From Gossypium raimondii (Eukaryota; Streptophyta; Magnoliopsida; Malvales; Malvaceae): a DNA stretch of 64,000 bases. Shown here piece by piece: positions 48,217-59,064 of the stretch. The position numbers and the translations under genes are program-made. Under the pieces are notes generated by a model, which saw only the letters and a program-made list of their open reading frames with translations, ran no database searches and was not told the origin of the DNA. The stretch's first letter is position 1. Each line of letters opens with the position of its first letter. Where the stretch lies: the NCBI RefSeq assembly GCF_025698545.1, contig NC_068571.1:52547733-52611732 (forward strand), read 5' to 3'.

Positions 48217-49462
48217 TTAATTCTACAATCTCATTTTCCACATCAAGTTTCTATGTATTTCACTTGTATTATTTCCACCACATGTATTTCTCAAGTCTTT
48301 CAATTTAGTCCTTGTTTCCATAAAATTTCACATTTTCCCATGATTTCACTTATCTAATACTTTGTATATTTTTCACTAACACATAACCCAACTATTATAC
48401 TTTTATTATAATTTCCTACTTCACATAGTAAATTATTTCACACTGTTTTATTTTTATTTGCTTAATTACCACTTAATTTACAAAGATCACATTTTAATCC
48501 TTAAATAACAAGGAAGTTCATGGGTACTTACCTCTTTTCTATCAAAATCTATTGTTTTTCTCTTCTCCTACCACTTGATTCACTTACTCAACTTCTCTCT
48601 TCATCATGAGAAATTTTTACTTTAACACCATTTTTATGCTTTTCTATCACTACTAAACTTAAAAATAACATAAAACCTTAACATCCATACCTTATTCTCT
48701 TGAAACCAAATTTTAACTTGACTTTCTCTCTCCTCCAACTTCTATTTTCTTGAATCTAACTTAATATTCTAGCTCCCATAGTCTCCTTAATATTTTTCTC
48801 TCTTGATGGCTGTGGAAATTCTTTTGATTTTTAAGTGAAAATAGTGATTTTTTGGTAAAAAGACCAAATTGTAAAGAAAAGAATTTTTTTCTTTCTTTCT
48901 TCTTCTCACGTTGGAACCATGGAAAGATGAAGAGAATTCTGCATCTTTCTTTCCTTATATACTAAATAAAATAATAAAATATAATTAAATGTCAAATCAA
49001 AATATTAATACACTAATATTTATTTAAGTAATCTAAAATATCATCAACATCATCATTACTCTTCAAACTTATCTTCCTTGCTAAATGACCATTTTGCCCC
49101 TCATGATCCTTCAAAATTCCTCCATTGAATCATCACTTATTTTAGTAAAATTACGATTTAACCCCTCATACTTTTTCCACTTATTCAATTTGGTCCTTAT
49201 TCATCCATTTTTCTTAGTTTCTAGATCATTTTATCCTTAAAATATTTTCACTATTGGTCCTTCAACTTTTTTATATTTACACTTTAACCCTCAAATTTTG
49301 AGTATTTACTCTTAGGCCATAAAATTTTTTTCACTTTTGTGATTTAGTCCTTTCTTGATTTAGTCACTTTTGAGTATTTTTTTTGGTCACTTTATTTCTT
49401 TATTTTATTGTATGAAGGATAATATCTCACTTTTTTACTGTAGCAACTTTCGAGGTGTTACA
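48217..49462 (-). mobile_element. Outer solo LTR, right part (LTR 5' end with promoter)
   Basis: Continues the minus-oriented LTR after the inner insertion and ends CGAGGTGTTACA at 49462, followed by AGACG (49463-49467). Read on the minus strand it starts TGTAACACCTCGAAAGTTGC, clearly the same family as the inner LTR. A TATA-like TATATAAGG lies near 48960 on the minus strand. Joining both parts gives an LTR of about 2683 bp before insertion. Confidence 0.85.
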
Positions 49463-49467
49463 AGACG

Positions 49468-49966
49468 TTTTGTGTGCATTCGTTATGAGTTTTGATCCAA
49501 GGCCCATGACACTAGGAGTTAAATTGTATTTTATTTTTTTATTTGAAAAAAAGTAAATTAGTCTATACATATTAGATTAAATAACAAACGGGTCGTTACA
49601 ATCAATATTTCATTAATTTTTATTGTTGAAAATTGGAGTGGCTGACAGAATAACAATGTTGTCGGGAAAGATATTGTTGCTTGTTTCGTTTCCGCAATAA
49701 CGAAATTGTTTCTCTACTTGGGCCTTGAATAAGTTTTATTTGTGCTGAGTTCGGCCCACTTGAATGTGGCATATTTGACAAAACTAAAGCATAGGTCGAC
49801 TAGGATGCTGAGGTTCTCAATCGAATACTTAGAGGTGGATGGATAAGCTTGAAAGTCTTTTTATCTCTTGAGAGAGTTTTAAAGCAGTTGGGATATTGAT
49901 TTATAAAGACTTTTATGTGATAAATTATCAAAGTAAATTATAAACACCATAACTGAACGCACAGTT
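49468..49966. other. Upstream region of the MAPKK-like gene
   Basis: Less AT-rich than the LTR next door. Presumed promoter and no other gene. Confidence 0.5.
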
Positions 49967-49975
49967 TATATATAA
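49967..49975 (+). promoter_or_regulatory. TATA box of the MAPKK-like gene
   Basis: TATATATAA 43 bp before the ATG. This would give a very short 5' UTR, so a more distal start site is possible. Confidence 0.45.
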
Positions 49976-50017
49976 TCACCGAGAGGAAAAATAAAGATTA
50001 AGTAAAGGAAAAATAAA

Positions 50018-52123
50018 ATGAAGAACAAGAAACCGCCGAAGCCACTGAGCCTCTTTCCTCCAAATCCAATGCCAGAACCTAATTTCTTGTAAGTTCTTTT
50101 CTTTTTCTTCTTTTTTATGTAACCATATTTTGAGATCAAAAGATTCATTTTTTATTCATTAAAAATAGGTTCTTGAAATCAAAGTTGAATTTTTTATTAT
50201 TGGTTTATGGTTTCCATTGCATGCTGAATGTTAATTCGTTTTATTTTAGCAGGACGGTACGTTGGACACTTCATGAACTTGATGACGAGCTTCTAATTCG
50301 GGATCCTGCGCCTTTCATTTCCACTGAAAAAGACTCCCCCGTAAGTTTCTTGAACTCAATATAGCAACGTTATAAAATCTTGGGGGTGTCAAATTGTAAT
50401 TTTACCTTGTTTATAACATTATAGTTTCTAGAATGACTAAATGGAAATTTTACCATTTTGGGGCCAAGTCCCTTGCTTTCTTGGAGGGTTACTTTTGTTA
50501 TTAACTTGTAGTAGTTAACTAGTTGTGTTGACAAATTGCATATTTACCATTGTATCAGTTTTTGTAGAAGTACTAAATGGAAAATTTACCGTTTTGGGGG
50601 CTAAGTCTCTGGTAGGGGCGGTTTTGTTTCATTTGTGTTATTTAACTTTTGTTATGAACTTGTAGTAGTTAACTAGTTGTGATATAACAATCCTATGGAT
50701 GGAAGATAATGTTTCTTGTTGGATTTACTTTGAGCAGCCTTTTGATATCAAAAACCTTGATCTTGAATTCTTATTGGAAGACCTCGAGACCGTCAAAGTT
50801 ATCGGCAATGGCCGTGGAGGTCCGGTACAACTTGCTCGCCATAGATGGGATGGAAAATTATATGCCTTGAAGGTAAGCTTTTAGAATCATTTCAATTGCT
50901 TGTGCCTCAAGCTTCACTCGAACTCACACCCTTATGAAGCCTACCACATCATTGGTACCAGTCGAGCTAATATACTCAGTCTGCATTGCAGGTTATAAAA
51001 ATGAACTTACAAGAGGAAGAGATTCTTAAACAATTCATGCAGTATCTTAAAATAAACAAGGCATCAAAATGTTCGAATGTCGTGTCTTGCAACCATTCAT
51101 TCTATCACAGAGGAGACGTATTTCTTGTATTAGAATACATGGACCGTGGATCTTTGATCGAAGTGCTCAGACAAGTTAAAACTATACCCGAACCGTTTCT
51201 TGCTGTTGTGTGTGACCAGGTCCTACAAGGTCTTGTCTATTTGCACCATGAAAATCATGTAATACATGGTCACATAAAGCCGTCTAATCTACTGGTAAAC
51301 CGAAATGGAGAAGTGAAGATTGCTGATTTTGGTCTTAGTACATTGGTAGCTAGCTCAATGGACCAGAAAGATACATCTGTTGGGACTGATAACAACTACA
51401 TGTCGGTAAGTGTGTTGTTTGTGATTCGATTCGGCATCTTCGTATTTTTATCGTAATCATCTTGTTCCCCATTTGTAGCCAGAGAGAATTAGTGGGAGCA
51501 CTTATGATTATAGCAGCGATATTTGGAGTTTAGGCATGGTAGCGCTCGAGTGCGCCATCGGACGTTACCCGTATAAGCAATCGGAAGATCCGCAAACTTG
51601 GCCTAGCATTGATGAGCTTTTGAAGACAAATGCTCCACCAAATGAGTTCTCTTCAGAGTTCTGTTCATTTGTCTCAGCCTGGTAAATACTTGCACTTAAC
51701 AATTGTTTCCGTGTTAAGATTTGAACATTTTTTGTCTAAATTAAGCTCAGAAATTGACAATTATTCTCACATTGAGACTTCACTTTTTTTTTTTATACTC
51801 AATTAATAGGGTTTATATGAAGAATTAAAATTTGGTTTATTGTGATCATAAACATTGATTCTATTTTTGCCTTTTCAATGTTTTAGCCTACAGACGAGCC
51901 CTGAAAAGAGAGCATCATCTTTGGACCTCTTGGTAAGTTTCCCCAATGGTTTTCGTTTACCACTAAATTCTTTGTAGGAAATTCCATTTTTACCCTCCAA
52001 AACCATGATTCTCTCTCTTTTTATTTGCAGAGTCACCCCTTCATCAGAAAGTCCCAACACCTCAACCTTGTGTATTTTGTAGGTTGGCTGGAATCTCCAT
52101 TGAATTACCCAAGACGAAGATAA
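50018..52123 (+). CDS. MKK6-type MAP kinase kinase, predicted catalytically dead
   Basis: Seven exons: 50018-50088, 50253-50340, 50738-50872, 50992-51405, 51479-51681, 51887-51932 and 52031-52123. All have GT..AG ends and consistent phase, giving 349 residues against about 355 for plant MKK6. A MAPK docking site is kept at the N-terminus (basic KNKKPPK followed by LSL, residues 3-12). The kinase domain keeps the glycine loop (G76, G78, G81), the ATP-binding Lys98, DFG (210-212), the plant MAPKK S-X5-T activation motif (Ser220, Thr226) and SPERI. Key residues are changed: the HRD catalytic loop reads H190-G191-H192, so the catalytic Asp is His, and the helix-C Glu expected in QELKIN is Tyr116. 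There is one extra residue at EEEI, one extra in the GT..NYMSPE segment, and about seven residues missing after DELL. No stop or frameshift interrupts it. The active family members act between MAPKKKs and MAPKs in cytokinesis. This copy may be a decoy or scaffold, or an early pseudogene. Confidence 0.9.
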
Positions 52124-52974
52124 TTTTTGGTCTTTTGTCACAAAAACATGTTTTGATCCTAAAATTGATTTGGTCCTTAATCATTCTTCACCTTGTTCAA
52201 AACCCTAAAATTTGAAATTCTTCCACATATGATAGCAATACTTTAAGGGAGTTGATTTTTTTATTCTAGTATAAATTTTATTTAAATATCATCTCGAATA
52301 ACTAGGAGTGTTTATTGGGAGCAGAGGTGGATGGATGAGATAAACCAATCAGATCTATGGGTACTAAAGCAATAGCTAAAAAGGGTTGATTAAGGGGTCC
52401 AAATTCCAAAGCTGTGGGCACTAAAACCAGGGATAAGGCTATGTGGTGGCCTCTCTGTTGCCCCATCAATTATATATATTTAGATTCTACTGTAACGAGA
52501 TTTCGTAAATTTTTTTTAAATTAATTGTCAAATCAATTTACAAATTTTACCCAATTCAATCGATTAAGGGAAACAATCGATTTTTAAGTTATCAAATAAT
52601 TTTTTAATTTCTGTCATGATTTAATTGAACCGCTATAAATTTTTTATTTTTATCTTTTAATCATATTAATTTTTTTATAAAAGTCCATTATAATAAAATC
52701 TCACTACCCAAAATTTTAATTTATAAAATTTAAAATTTATTTAAGCAACATCAAATATTTCCTTTTGGATTGAATAAGTAATTATAAAAATAAGATAAAA
52801 GATACCTTATTTCCTCATCATGATACATTCCAAACATTACCTTATCTTTTATTCCTAACTTTTCAACTTTTGGCCCACTCCATTTCTAAAAGCAACAATG
52901 ATAATGAATATATATTTTTTAATATTTTGATTATATTTTCTTATTTTGATATAATATCTAAAATTTATTAATAG
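52124..52974. other. Intergenic DNA downstream of the MAPKK-like gene
   Basis: A less AT-rich stretch at 52305-52470 carries GATAAGG and GTGTTT-type motifs but no reading frame. The rest is AT-rich. Confidence 0.4.
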
Positions 52975-53075
52975 GCATTCCTCAATTCATAAATAAAAGG
53001 ATAATAAATTTCATCGCATTCAAATTTATGTCCTTTGTATTGATAATAAAATTCATGTCAATTAAATCAATACAA
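52975..53075 (-). mobile_element. SINE-like copy, decayed
   Basis: 'aattcataaataaaaggataataaatttcatcgcattcaaatttatgtcctttgtattgataataaaattcatgtcaatta' follows the copy at 3422-3572 element by element in the same orientation, with transitions in the B-box. Confidence 0.5.
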
Positions 53076-53254
53076 TAAACATTTTAAAAAACTCATTTTC
53101 AAGATAAAATTATAAAATTACTTAAAATACACACTAAATATAACAAGGTTTCTTAAAGAATATAGTAGCTGCTGAGCAGCCTTTACTTTTGACCATAATA
53201 AAATTAGCTACATTCTTTAAACAATCTCTTTATTTTTATAGTTTTATTAGTAGG
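53076..53254. other. AT-rich spacer
   Basis: Nothing recognised. Confidence 0.5.
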
Positions 53255-53515
53255 TAGGGGTGAGGCTAAGAATTCTATTTAAGGAAGTTGAGATAAAATT
53301 ATAAAATTTTGAAAGGGTTAAAAGTTAAATTTTCTATTAAAATGTTAATATGTTTAAACTACATTGTTTATATTTTTAGACGGCCACAAATGGAACTTTT
53401 CTATTTATTCAAAAGTTAAAAATTTAATTTAAATGATTTACATTTTGAGAGGGATTAAAGAAAAAATTTCCCATTTTAAGCAAGGAGGGTTTGTGCCTTC
53501 GCCACTATTAGTAGG
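53255..53515. repeat. Dispersed repeat, family N
   Basis: Framed by 'gtaggggtgaggctaag' on the left and 'gagggtttgtgccttcgccac' on the right, with the usual 'gaaagggttaaa' and 'gagagggattaaag' phrases inside. The most complete copy in the window. Confidence 0.45.
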
Positions 53516-54237
53516 TTGGAATTGATAATAATATTAACTACTTGTCATCAACTAATAACACTATTATTGTTTATCTTCTTTTTTTTGGTAAGAAAGTAAT
53601 CAACAAAAAATCCAAGTTAATAGTATTTTATATCAGTTTAGACTTACTACCAATATTACAAAAGTAGAGATATTGGAGGGACTAAAAATAATAATTAAAC
53701 CTATTTTGAGAGCAAAGTGAGGGTTTGGAGGATTGAATTGTTTAACCATTAAAAGCAAAAAGAGGAGGAAAACAAGGAGTAGTGGTAAAATTAAAGACAA
53801 CCCAAAACCTTCAAAAAGAAAAATCTCCCTAAAATCAATTGGAATTAGGGTTCTTATGATTACCGATATATATGTAAGATAGACAAAGATTCCCTTGTAC
53901 AATGTGGAATGCCTTGAGATCTTAAAACATGTAATATATGTCATAGCTTTTTGAGGCAAAGTTTCTCAAGACAACGACCTAATTTCCAGCCAAAATGGTG
54001 ATTCAGATATGGATATGGCCTTCAATTTTAGACCTTATCCAATCTTCTAGTGCTATATGGGAAAAAATTTAAAAAAAAGAAGAAAAACTATAATAAATTT
54101 CGACCATAAGGAGACGATAATGACAAATCTTTGAATAAAAAAAAGTACAATAGGATAATACATATCTATATATCTATATATATATATATTCTCTCCCTCC
54201 TAAAATATCATATATAGGGTTTTTCAAAAGTAAATTA
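53516..54237. other. Upstream region of the OXS3-like gene
   Basis: No other gene seen. The 108-codon minus-strand frame at 53633-53959 is a hydrophobic low-complexity translation without family match. TATA-rich runs at 54160-54215 precede the start codon. Confidence 0.45.
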
Positions 54238-54760
54238 ATGAGTGAAATATTTGGAGATATGAAAATGAAGAAAATGGAAAGTGATGAGTCCTCCTTTGAA
54301 AACTCCATTAATGCTTCAATAGCTTCTTCATCAGACTTGGTTGATGATGCTACATCTTCTGCATCATCATCGAATGGGCCACTTTATGAGTTATCCGAGA
54401 TGATGGCTCAACTACCTATCAAGTAAGCATCATCATACATGCACGCATGCATCTATTTTGCCCCCATGGTTAGGTTGATTAATTGTTTATATATGTATTT
54501 GTAGGAGAGGGCTATCAAAGCATTACCATGGGAAATCACAGTCATTCACATCGCTAGCAAACGTGAAGAGCATTGAAGACCTACCAAAGAAAGTGGTTCG
54601 TGTAAGAGCTAAGATGATGAAATCATGCAAGAGCTATGGATGGGGATTAGATGGTCATCATCACCATAACAAGGTGTATTATAGCCCTAAGGCTACCATA
54701 TCAAAGAAGGGTTCAAGTTCAACAAGGGTTTGTTTTATGTCTTCTTCTCTAGCTACCTAG
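54238..54760 (+). CDS. OXIDATIVE STRESS 3-like (OXS3/O3L) protein
   Basis: Two exons, 54238-54422 and 54505-54760, joined in phase (AA|G) with GT..AG ends, giving 146 residues. A Ser/Asp-rich N-terminal part (about residues 15-46) leads into the hallmark family block: [18 protein letters not shown] continuing as [18 protein letters not shown], then SIEDLPKK. The intron interrupts this block exactly at PIK|RG, so neither exon alone shows the domain whole. OXS3-family proteins are nuclear, associate with chromatin or speckles, and raise tolerance to oxidative and metal stress and dampen ABA signalling. The C-terminus is basic with a His cluster. From memory, Arabidopsis OXS3 (At5g56550) lies near MKK6 (At5g56580), matching the neighbour 2.1 kb upstream. 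The family call is secure; the precise orthologue is less so. Confidence 0.9.
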
Positions 54761-55087
54761 TAACCTATATAGTGATTAATATGTGAATTTTATAAACCTA
54801 GCTACCCCTTTTTGAGTAGCATACCATTTTGAGGGGTTCTTTTTCTTTGGACTATGGTTTCATGGAAATATGAATATGGGAAGCTATATTTGAAGCAATT
54901 AAATTGTTGTTGTTGACGGGACGAAGCCAAAGTTTATCTTTTAGGGCTTAAAATTAAATTATAAATTTTTAAAAGGATGAAAGTTTAAAAAGATTAATTT
55001 TTTTTTCATTTTAAGAGGGCTAAAGATTAATTTTAATCAATTATTTATCATAGTAATATTTTTTTATTAAAATTTATCTATTTTCTA
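54761..55087. repeat. OXS3-like 3' region and family N repeat
   Basis: From about 54915 the sequence 'gacgggacgaagccaaagttt...tagggcttaaaattaaattataaattttt...aagagggctaaag' belongs to the family N dispersed repeat. No coding capacity. Confidence 0.4.
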
Positions 55088-55234
55088 TTTAGGGTGGGTT
55101 TGGATGGGCGTCTAGGTACGGTGCGTTTATTTTTATTTCATACTACAGTATTATTATAATATCTAATCTTACCATCACCATTATTTTTATACTAATCACA
55201 GATAAATACACCGTTCATCTAAACCTACCCTAAA
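55088..55234. mobile_element. Short MITE, 147 bp
   Basis: Terminal inverted repeats of about 23 bp: left TTTAGGGTGGGTTTGGATGG, right (reverse complement) TTTAGGGTAGGTTTAGATGA. The AT-rich centre has no frame. The GGGTTTGGATG terminus is typical of abundant small elements in dicots. No clear target duplication. Confidence 0.75.
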
Positions 55235-55363
55235 TCATACGATAATAATCTAAATTTATAATACGATGATAATCTAAATTTATAAATGTTATAGAAAACA
55301 CTTTGGAAAAGAAATCCATTTATATTGCTTTTATACTATTTTAATGTGGACCCCAAAGTTAAC

Positions 55364-55408
55364 CACGTGTACGGGTCAGATCAATCAGGAACCTAATTCT
55401 TCCACGTG
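55364..55408 (+). promoter_or_regulatory. Paired G-boxes / ABREs
   Basis: Two CACGTG cores at 55364-55369 (aaccacgtgtac) and 55403-55408 (ttccacgtggtc), 39 bp apart and 82-133 bp upstream of the TATA box of the next gene. Paired ABRE-type sites close to a TATA box are the usual arrangement of ABA- or desiccation-induced plant promoters. Confidence 0.7.
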
Positions 55409-55489
55409 GTCTCATCTCCGACAAAAGAAAAACCATTATTAATTTACAGTGTGATCTTATCCATTCTCAAATCCTCCAATTACAAGCTC

Positions 55490-55497
55490 TATATAAA
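55490..55497 (+). promoter_or_regulatory. TATA box of the small GGHGGKFTW gene
   Basis: TATATAAA, 110 bp before the chosen ATG. Confidence 0.75.
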
Positions 55498-55606
55498 CCC
55501 CCATTACCTCCAAAAAACCACCGGTTCACGCCATAAGTAATCCAAAAGAAATCGGTTCGAATATAATTTGAAAATTGAAAAACTGGTAGCCGGAGTTGCA
55601 GAAAAG

Positions 55607-55837
55607 ATGAAGAATACCGGAAAGAGTAGCAAAGGTACCGGAAAATCGTCGGACGTGAGGAAAGATAGGAGATCTGGTACTGGAATGATTGGATCGCCAA
55701 AGAAAGGAGGTCATGGCGGGAAGTTCACTTGGGCCGGAGATGGCTTTTCGCCGGCTGAGATTGGAGTTGAGAAACAGGTTTTTGATGTTAAGGATCCTAA
55801 CTTTGAAGATCCTGATGAAATCGTGAATGATAATTAA
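55607..55837 (+). CDS. Small hydrophilic protein with GGHGGKFTW and DVKDPNFEDPDE motifs
   Basis: Single exon, 76 residues from the first ATG (MKNTGKSSKGTGKSS). The frame is open further upstream but only with non-ATG codons. The protein is Lys/Gly-rich and basic in its first half, then has SPKKGGHGGKFTWAGDG, a spacer with PAEIGVEKQ, and an acidic end DVKDPNFEDPDEIVNDN. I recall these two motifs from a conserved family of very small plant proteins without settled function; GGKFTW also resembles the GGKGTW boxes of PDCD4/MRF and mRNA-binding proteins. There is no signal peptide or membrane segment. It has a good promoter: TATA box, two ABRE-type G-boxes and a leader of roughly 80 bases. ABA- or stress-responsive expression is therefore likely. 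A nucleic-acid- or ribosome-associated role is only a guess. Confidence 0.75.
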   Translation: MKNTGKSSKGTGKSSDVRKDRRSGTGMIGSPKKGGHGGKFTWAGDGFSPAEIGVEKQVFDVKDPNFEDPDEIVNDN

Positions 55838-58539
55838 TTGTGTTGTCTATGATGGTAGTGTGAGATCGTTATTATTATCATCATCGATCGTTGCCTTTGG
55901 TTTTTTTTTTTTCTAATCTAGTTTTTATGATGAGACCATGAAAAGTGTTTATGAATAAATTTGTAGAAATTGCGGTTTTAATTGTTGATGTTTGCTTCTT
56001 CTTCTTTTTTTAATGATATTATCTTAGCTAAATCGCGAAAGAAAATTTTTGTAAGATGTTTAAAATTGATGTGGTTTTGATTTGGATGGTTTCTGGAAAT
56101 AGTGTACTGTCTAAATTTTCAGGAATTTGTTTTTGAAAATGTTGAATGTTGGTTAGCCTTGAGTTTTGAAGGTCTGAATTTTCCCGGGAAACAAACAAAT
56201 CCAGAGAGTTGTATAGAGAGAGGAGATGAGGTTTAGTGTACTTGATCTCTGCATTTTCCAGTGAATCAAATAAACTTTAAAAAATGTAAATTAAATTTAT
56301 GATTTTCTTATTTTAATTTGTAATTAATTATAATTTTTATATGACGTAAATATAGATATTCTGAACTTAAAATATTGAAAATAATTTTGAAATGTTATAT
56401 AAAAATTATTTTATTTATTTAAAAATATTTTGAAAATATTAATAAAATTTTAAAATTTATCAAATAATATTTAAAATTCAGAAAATTAAGTATTTTGTCA
56501 AATGAAGTCTACATTATTATAGTCAGTTCAAAAAATTTTAAAAAATATTCTATTGATTAAAAAATTTATCACTTAAAAGCTCAAATAAACTTAAAATATA
56601 TAAAATTATCAAAATATAATTTTAGTTGAGTGGTGATAAATTTTATTGATTTTTTAAAATAAAAAATTAGAATATTTTTAAATAATATAATTTATGTATT
56701 TTAAAAGTGAAAAGATATTAAAATAATATTTTAATTGATTTAGGACACGAGTGTTAGGTTTTTTTTTGCATTTTATTTATTAGATTGGATCATTGTCCAT
56801 TGGGTTTACAAATAGGGTTAAAAATATGGTATTTGGGCCAGTATTTTATCAATAACCCAATGGGTATAAAAATCCCAATTTTGACAATTTTTTTAACTAA
56901 TTCAATCGATTTTGATTTCCGATTCAACAATCGAATTTTTAACTTGTTGAGTTGCCAATTCAACTTTGGTTCAATCCGATTTTAACATCATTGGTCCATA
57001 TTTCACTGCATTGAAATCATTTTCATTTTTTAGTATTTTTTTTTGTTTAGGACATTTTAAGATTCAATAATTATATTAGATTTTAACTAAATGGACCGTG
57101 TCGAATCTCTAAATGGGAAAACCGAGCTCTTCTAACATGGTATTCTCCTTCCACAAAACTCCTTCATTACAAGACCATTACATGAGTTTCAAATAAGACA
57201 TATGCTAGCCTTGATAAATAATAAGATTACGTGACTTTTTTACTTTTTTTTTTTATGTAAAATAAAGAATAACTTTCACCTATAACAAAATATGTTTTAA
57301 ATGTCACTTTTTTTATCTTTATATTAATTTAATATATCCTTAACAACTAAATATTAAGTGTTTTGAATAATAAAAGAACCTTTTATCTTTTCAAACCCAA
57401 AACTTGCAAACATGAGTTAGATGGTTGATTTTCTTTTCAAATTATTATATGCTAACTTATATATATATATATATATATATATAGTTTTTTTGCTACTTAT
57501 TCTGTCTCATTGAGAAAAGGTTTGTAAGAGGGTTTAAATTTTCTTCTAAGACAATTGTTCTTCCACAGCACAGTGAATACTTTATTATTTATTTACACTC
57601 AATTTATTTTTTCAGTCAGTGCTACCAAATTTATTTTACAGTAGTATTTTTCTAGCAATTGTAACTTGTTCATGACTTTTGTTTTATTTGTATACTTACC
57701 TTTATAATTTGGAATGAGTTTTTGAGGTTTAAAGTTTTTTCTTTCTTTATTTGATTTAAAAATAAATAAATTTGAAAATTCTACTAATATAAGAATTACT
57801 TTCTATTTTTTTTCATATTGCTTCTTTTTAAAATATTTACTAATATTAGGACTATTTTGAACATAGTACCAAGATTTCGTATTGCTTATACTTGAACCAT
57901 CTATTATGAATAGAATATATTACTCAGTGAAAAAAATAAAATGGTTGAAATTATTTTCAATTTTTATATGTAGTCAGCTTTTGTCAATTTATATGAAATA
58001 TTGGTCAAGACAACGAGCCAAATCAAAATTAATTTGATGAAACCTTATAATTTATGTAATTCTTTTTTTTCAATTTGATGAAATCGATATATATATATAT
58101 ATATAATTATTAAGCATCAATATTTAAAAAAATGTATGCTAAAAGTAGTATGAAATAATGTATGGTACGAGCCTTGAATGTTTAAGTTCGAGTTCAAGTC
58201 ATATTTTAAATGAGTCTAATTTTTTTGTTCAAGTTCATTTTTAGATCTAATAATTTTACTTAAATCCTCTCAAATTTCGGACGAGCATCCGAGCTTAGAC
58301 GGATAATCCGAACCTTTGAACAGGTATAATATTAGCTTTGATATTTTTGTTGGAATCTGTGAAAAGACGTACCTGTAGAAAAGAATTATTTGTGAGCAAG
58401 GCCAAGAATTATTAGTCAGCTGATAATAAAAGAAAGACATATGTCACGGGAGTTCTTAAAGAAACATATGGTAAATTATTTCTTTTTTTTTTCCTAATTC
58501 CTAATAACTCCATGGCTTAAAATAGAGCAGGACATAGTT
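55838..58539. other. Intergenic DNA, no gene recognised
   Basis: Starts with the 3' UTR of the small gene (a polyadenylation-like aataaa near 55954). Otherwise AT-rich, with a (TA)n run at 57460-57483 and another at about 58088-58106. The 66-codon frame at 56785 has no family match. Confidence 0.5.
57460..57483. repeat. (TA)n microsatellite
   Basis: About 12 TA units. Confidence 0.85.
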
Positions 58540-58970
58540 AATGAATTTTTGTTGTTAAAAAGGTTATTGGACTATTAATAAATTTAATTAAAAATTTTCG
58601 TTTATTATTGAATTCTTTGAAAATTTTTATTTAAATTATAGAGTTATGATTTTTTTTAAAGTCTGGCTAGTAAGCTGCAAGTGAGAATTTGATGATCGGT
58701 ATGGTAGGTCAATATTTATTGATGAGCTAGATCCAAATCGATTTGATGATTAGTGTTGGATATCGAGGAAGAAAGTTGTTTGGATTTTAATTTGTAATTT
58801 TTTTATATTTAAAGTTGTTTCATAAAAAAAAATGAACCGTAGAAGAGAAAGATTAAATGAAAACTTTCGAACAGTTCAATGACCATTTTGTAATTTTTTA
58901 AAATTGAGTAATCAAAATGTAAACTTATTAATATTTTAATGACCTTGTAACAAATTACCCAAAAAAAATT
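58540..58970. mobile_element. Long-TIR MITE-like element (copy 4 of 4)
   Basis: Interior 'agctgcaagtgagaatttgatgatcgg ... ttggattttaatttgtaa ... gtttcataaaaa' parallels the copy at 13815-14200. The right arm 'cagttcaatgaccattttgtaattttttaaaattgagtaatcaaaatgtaaa' is the clearest family terminus. Confidence 0.55.
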
Positions 58971-59064
58971 ATCAGCTTTTCTAAATTTTTAACTAGCTTA
59001 AGGATGTTTTCCTTTCAAATTACAAATTATAAGTTCTAATCATATTTATTCTTTTTAACATAAT
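58971..59064. other. Short AT-rich spacer
   Basis: Nothing recognised. Confidence 0.5.

Noticed and set aside
50699..50737. Upstream ATG in frame with MAPKK exon 3
   Set aside because: This part is intronic: a good acceptor (gagcag) at 50737 and two upstream in-phase exons restore the normal MKK6 N-terminus with its docking site.
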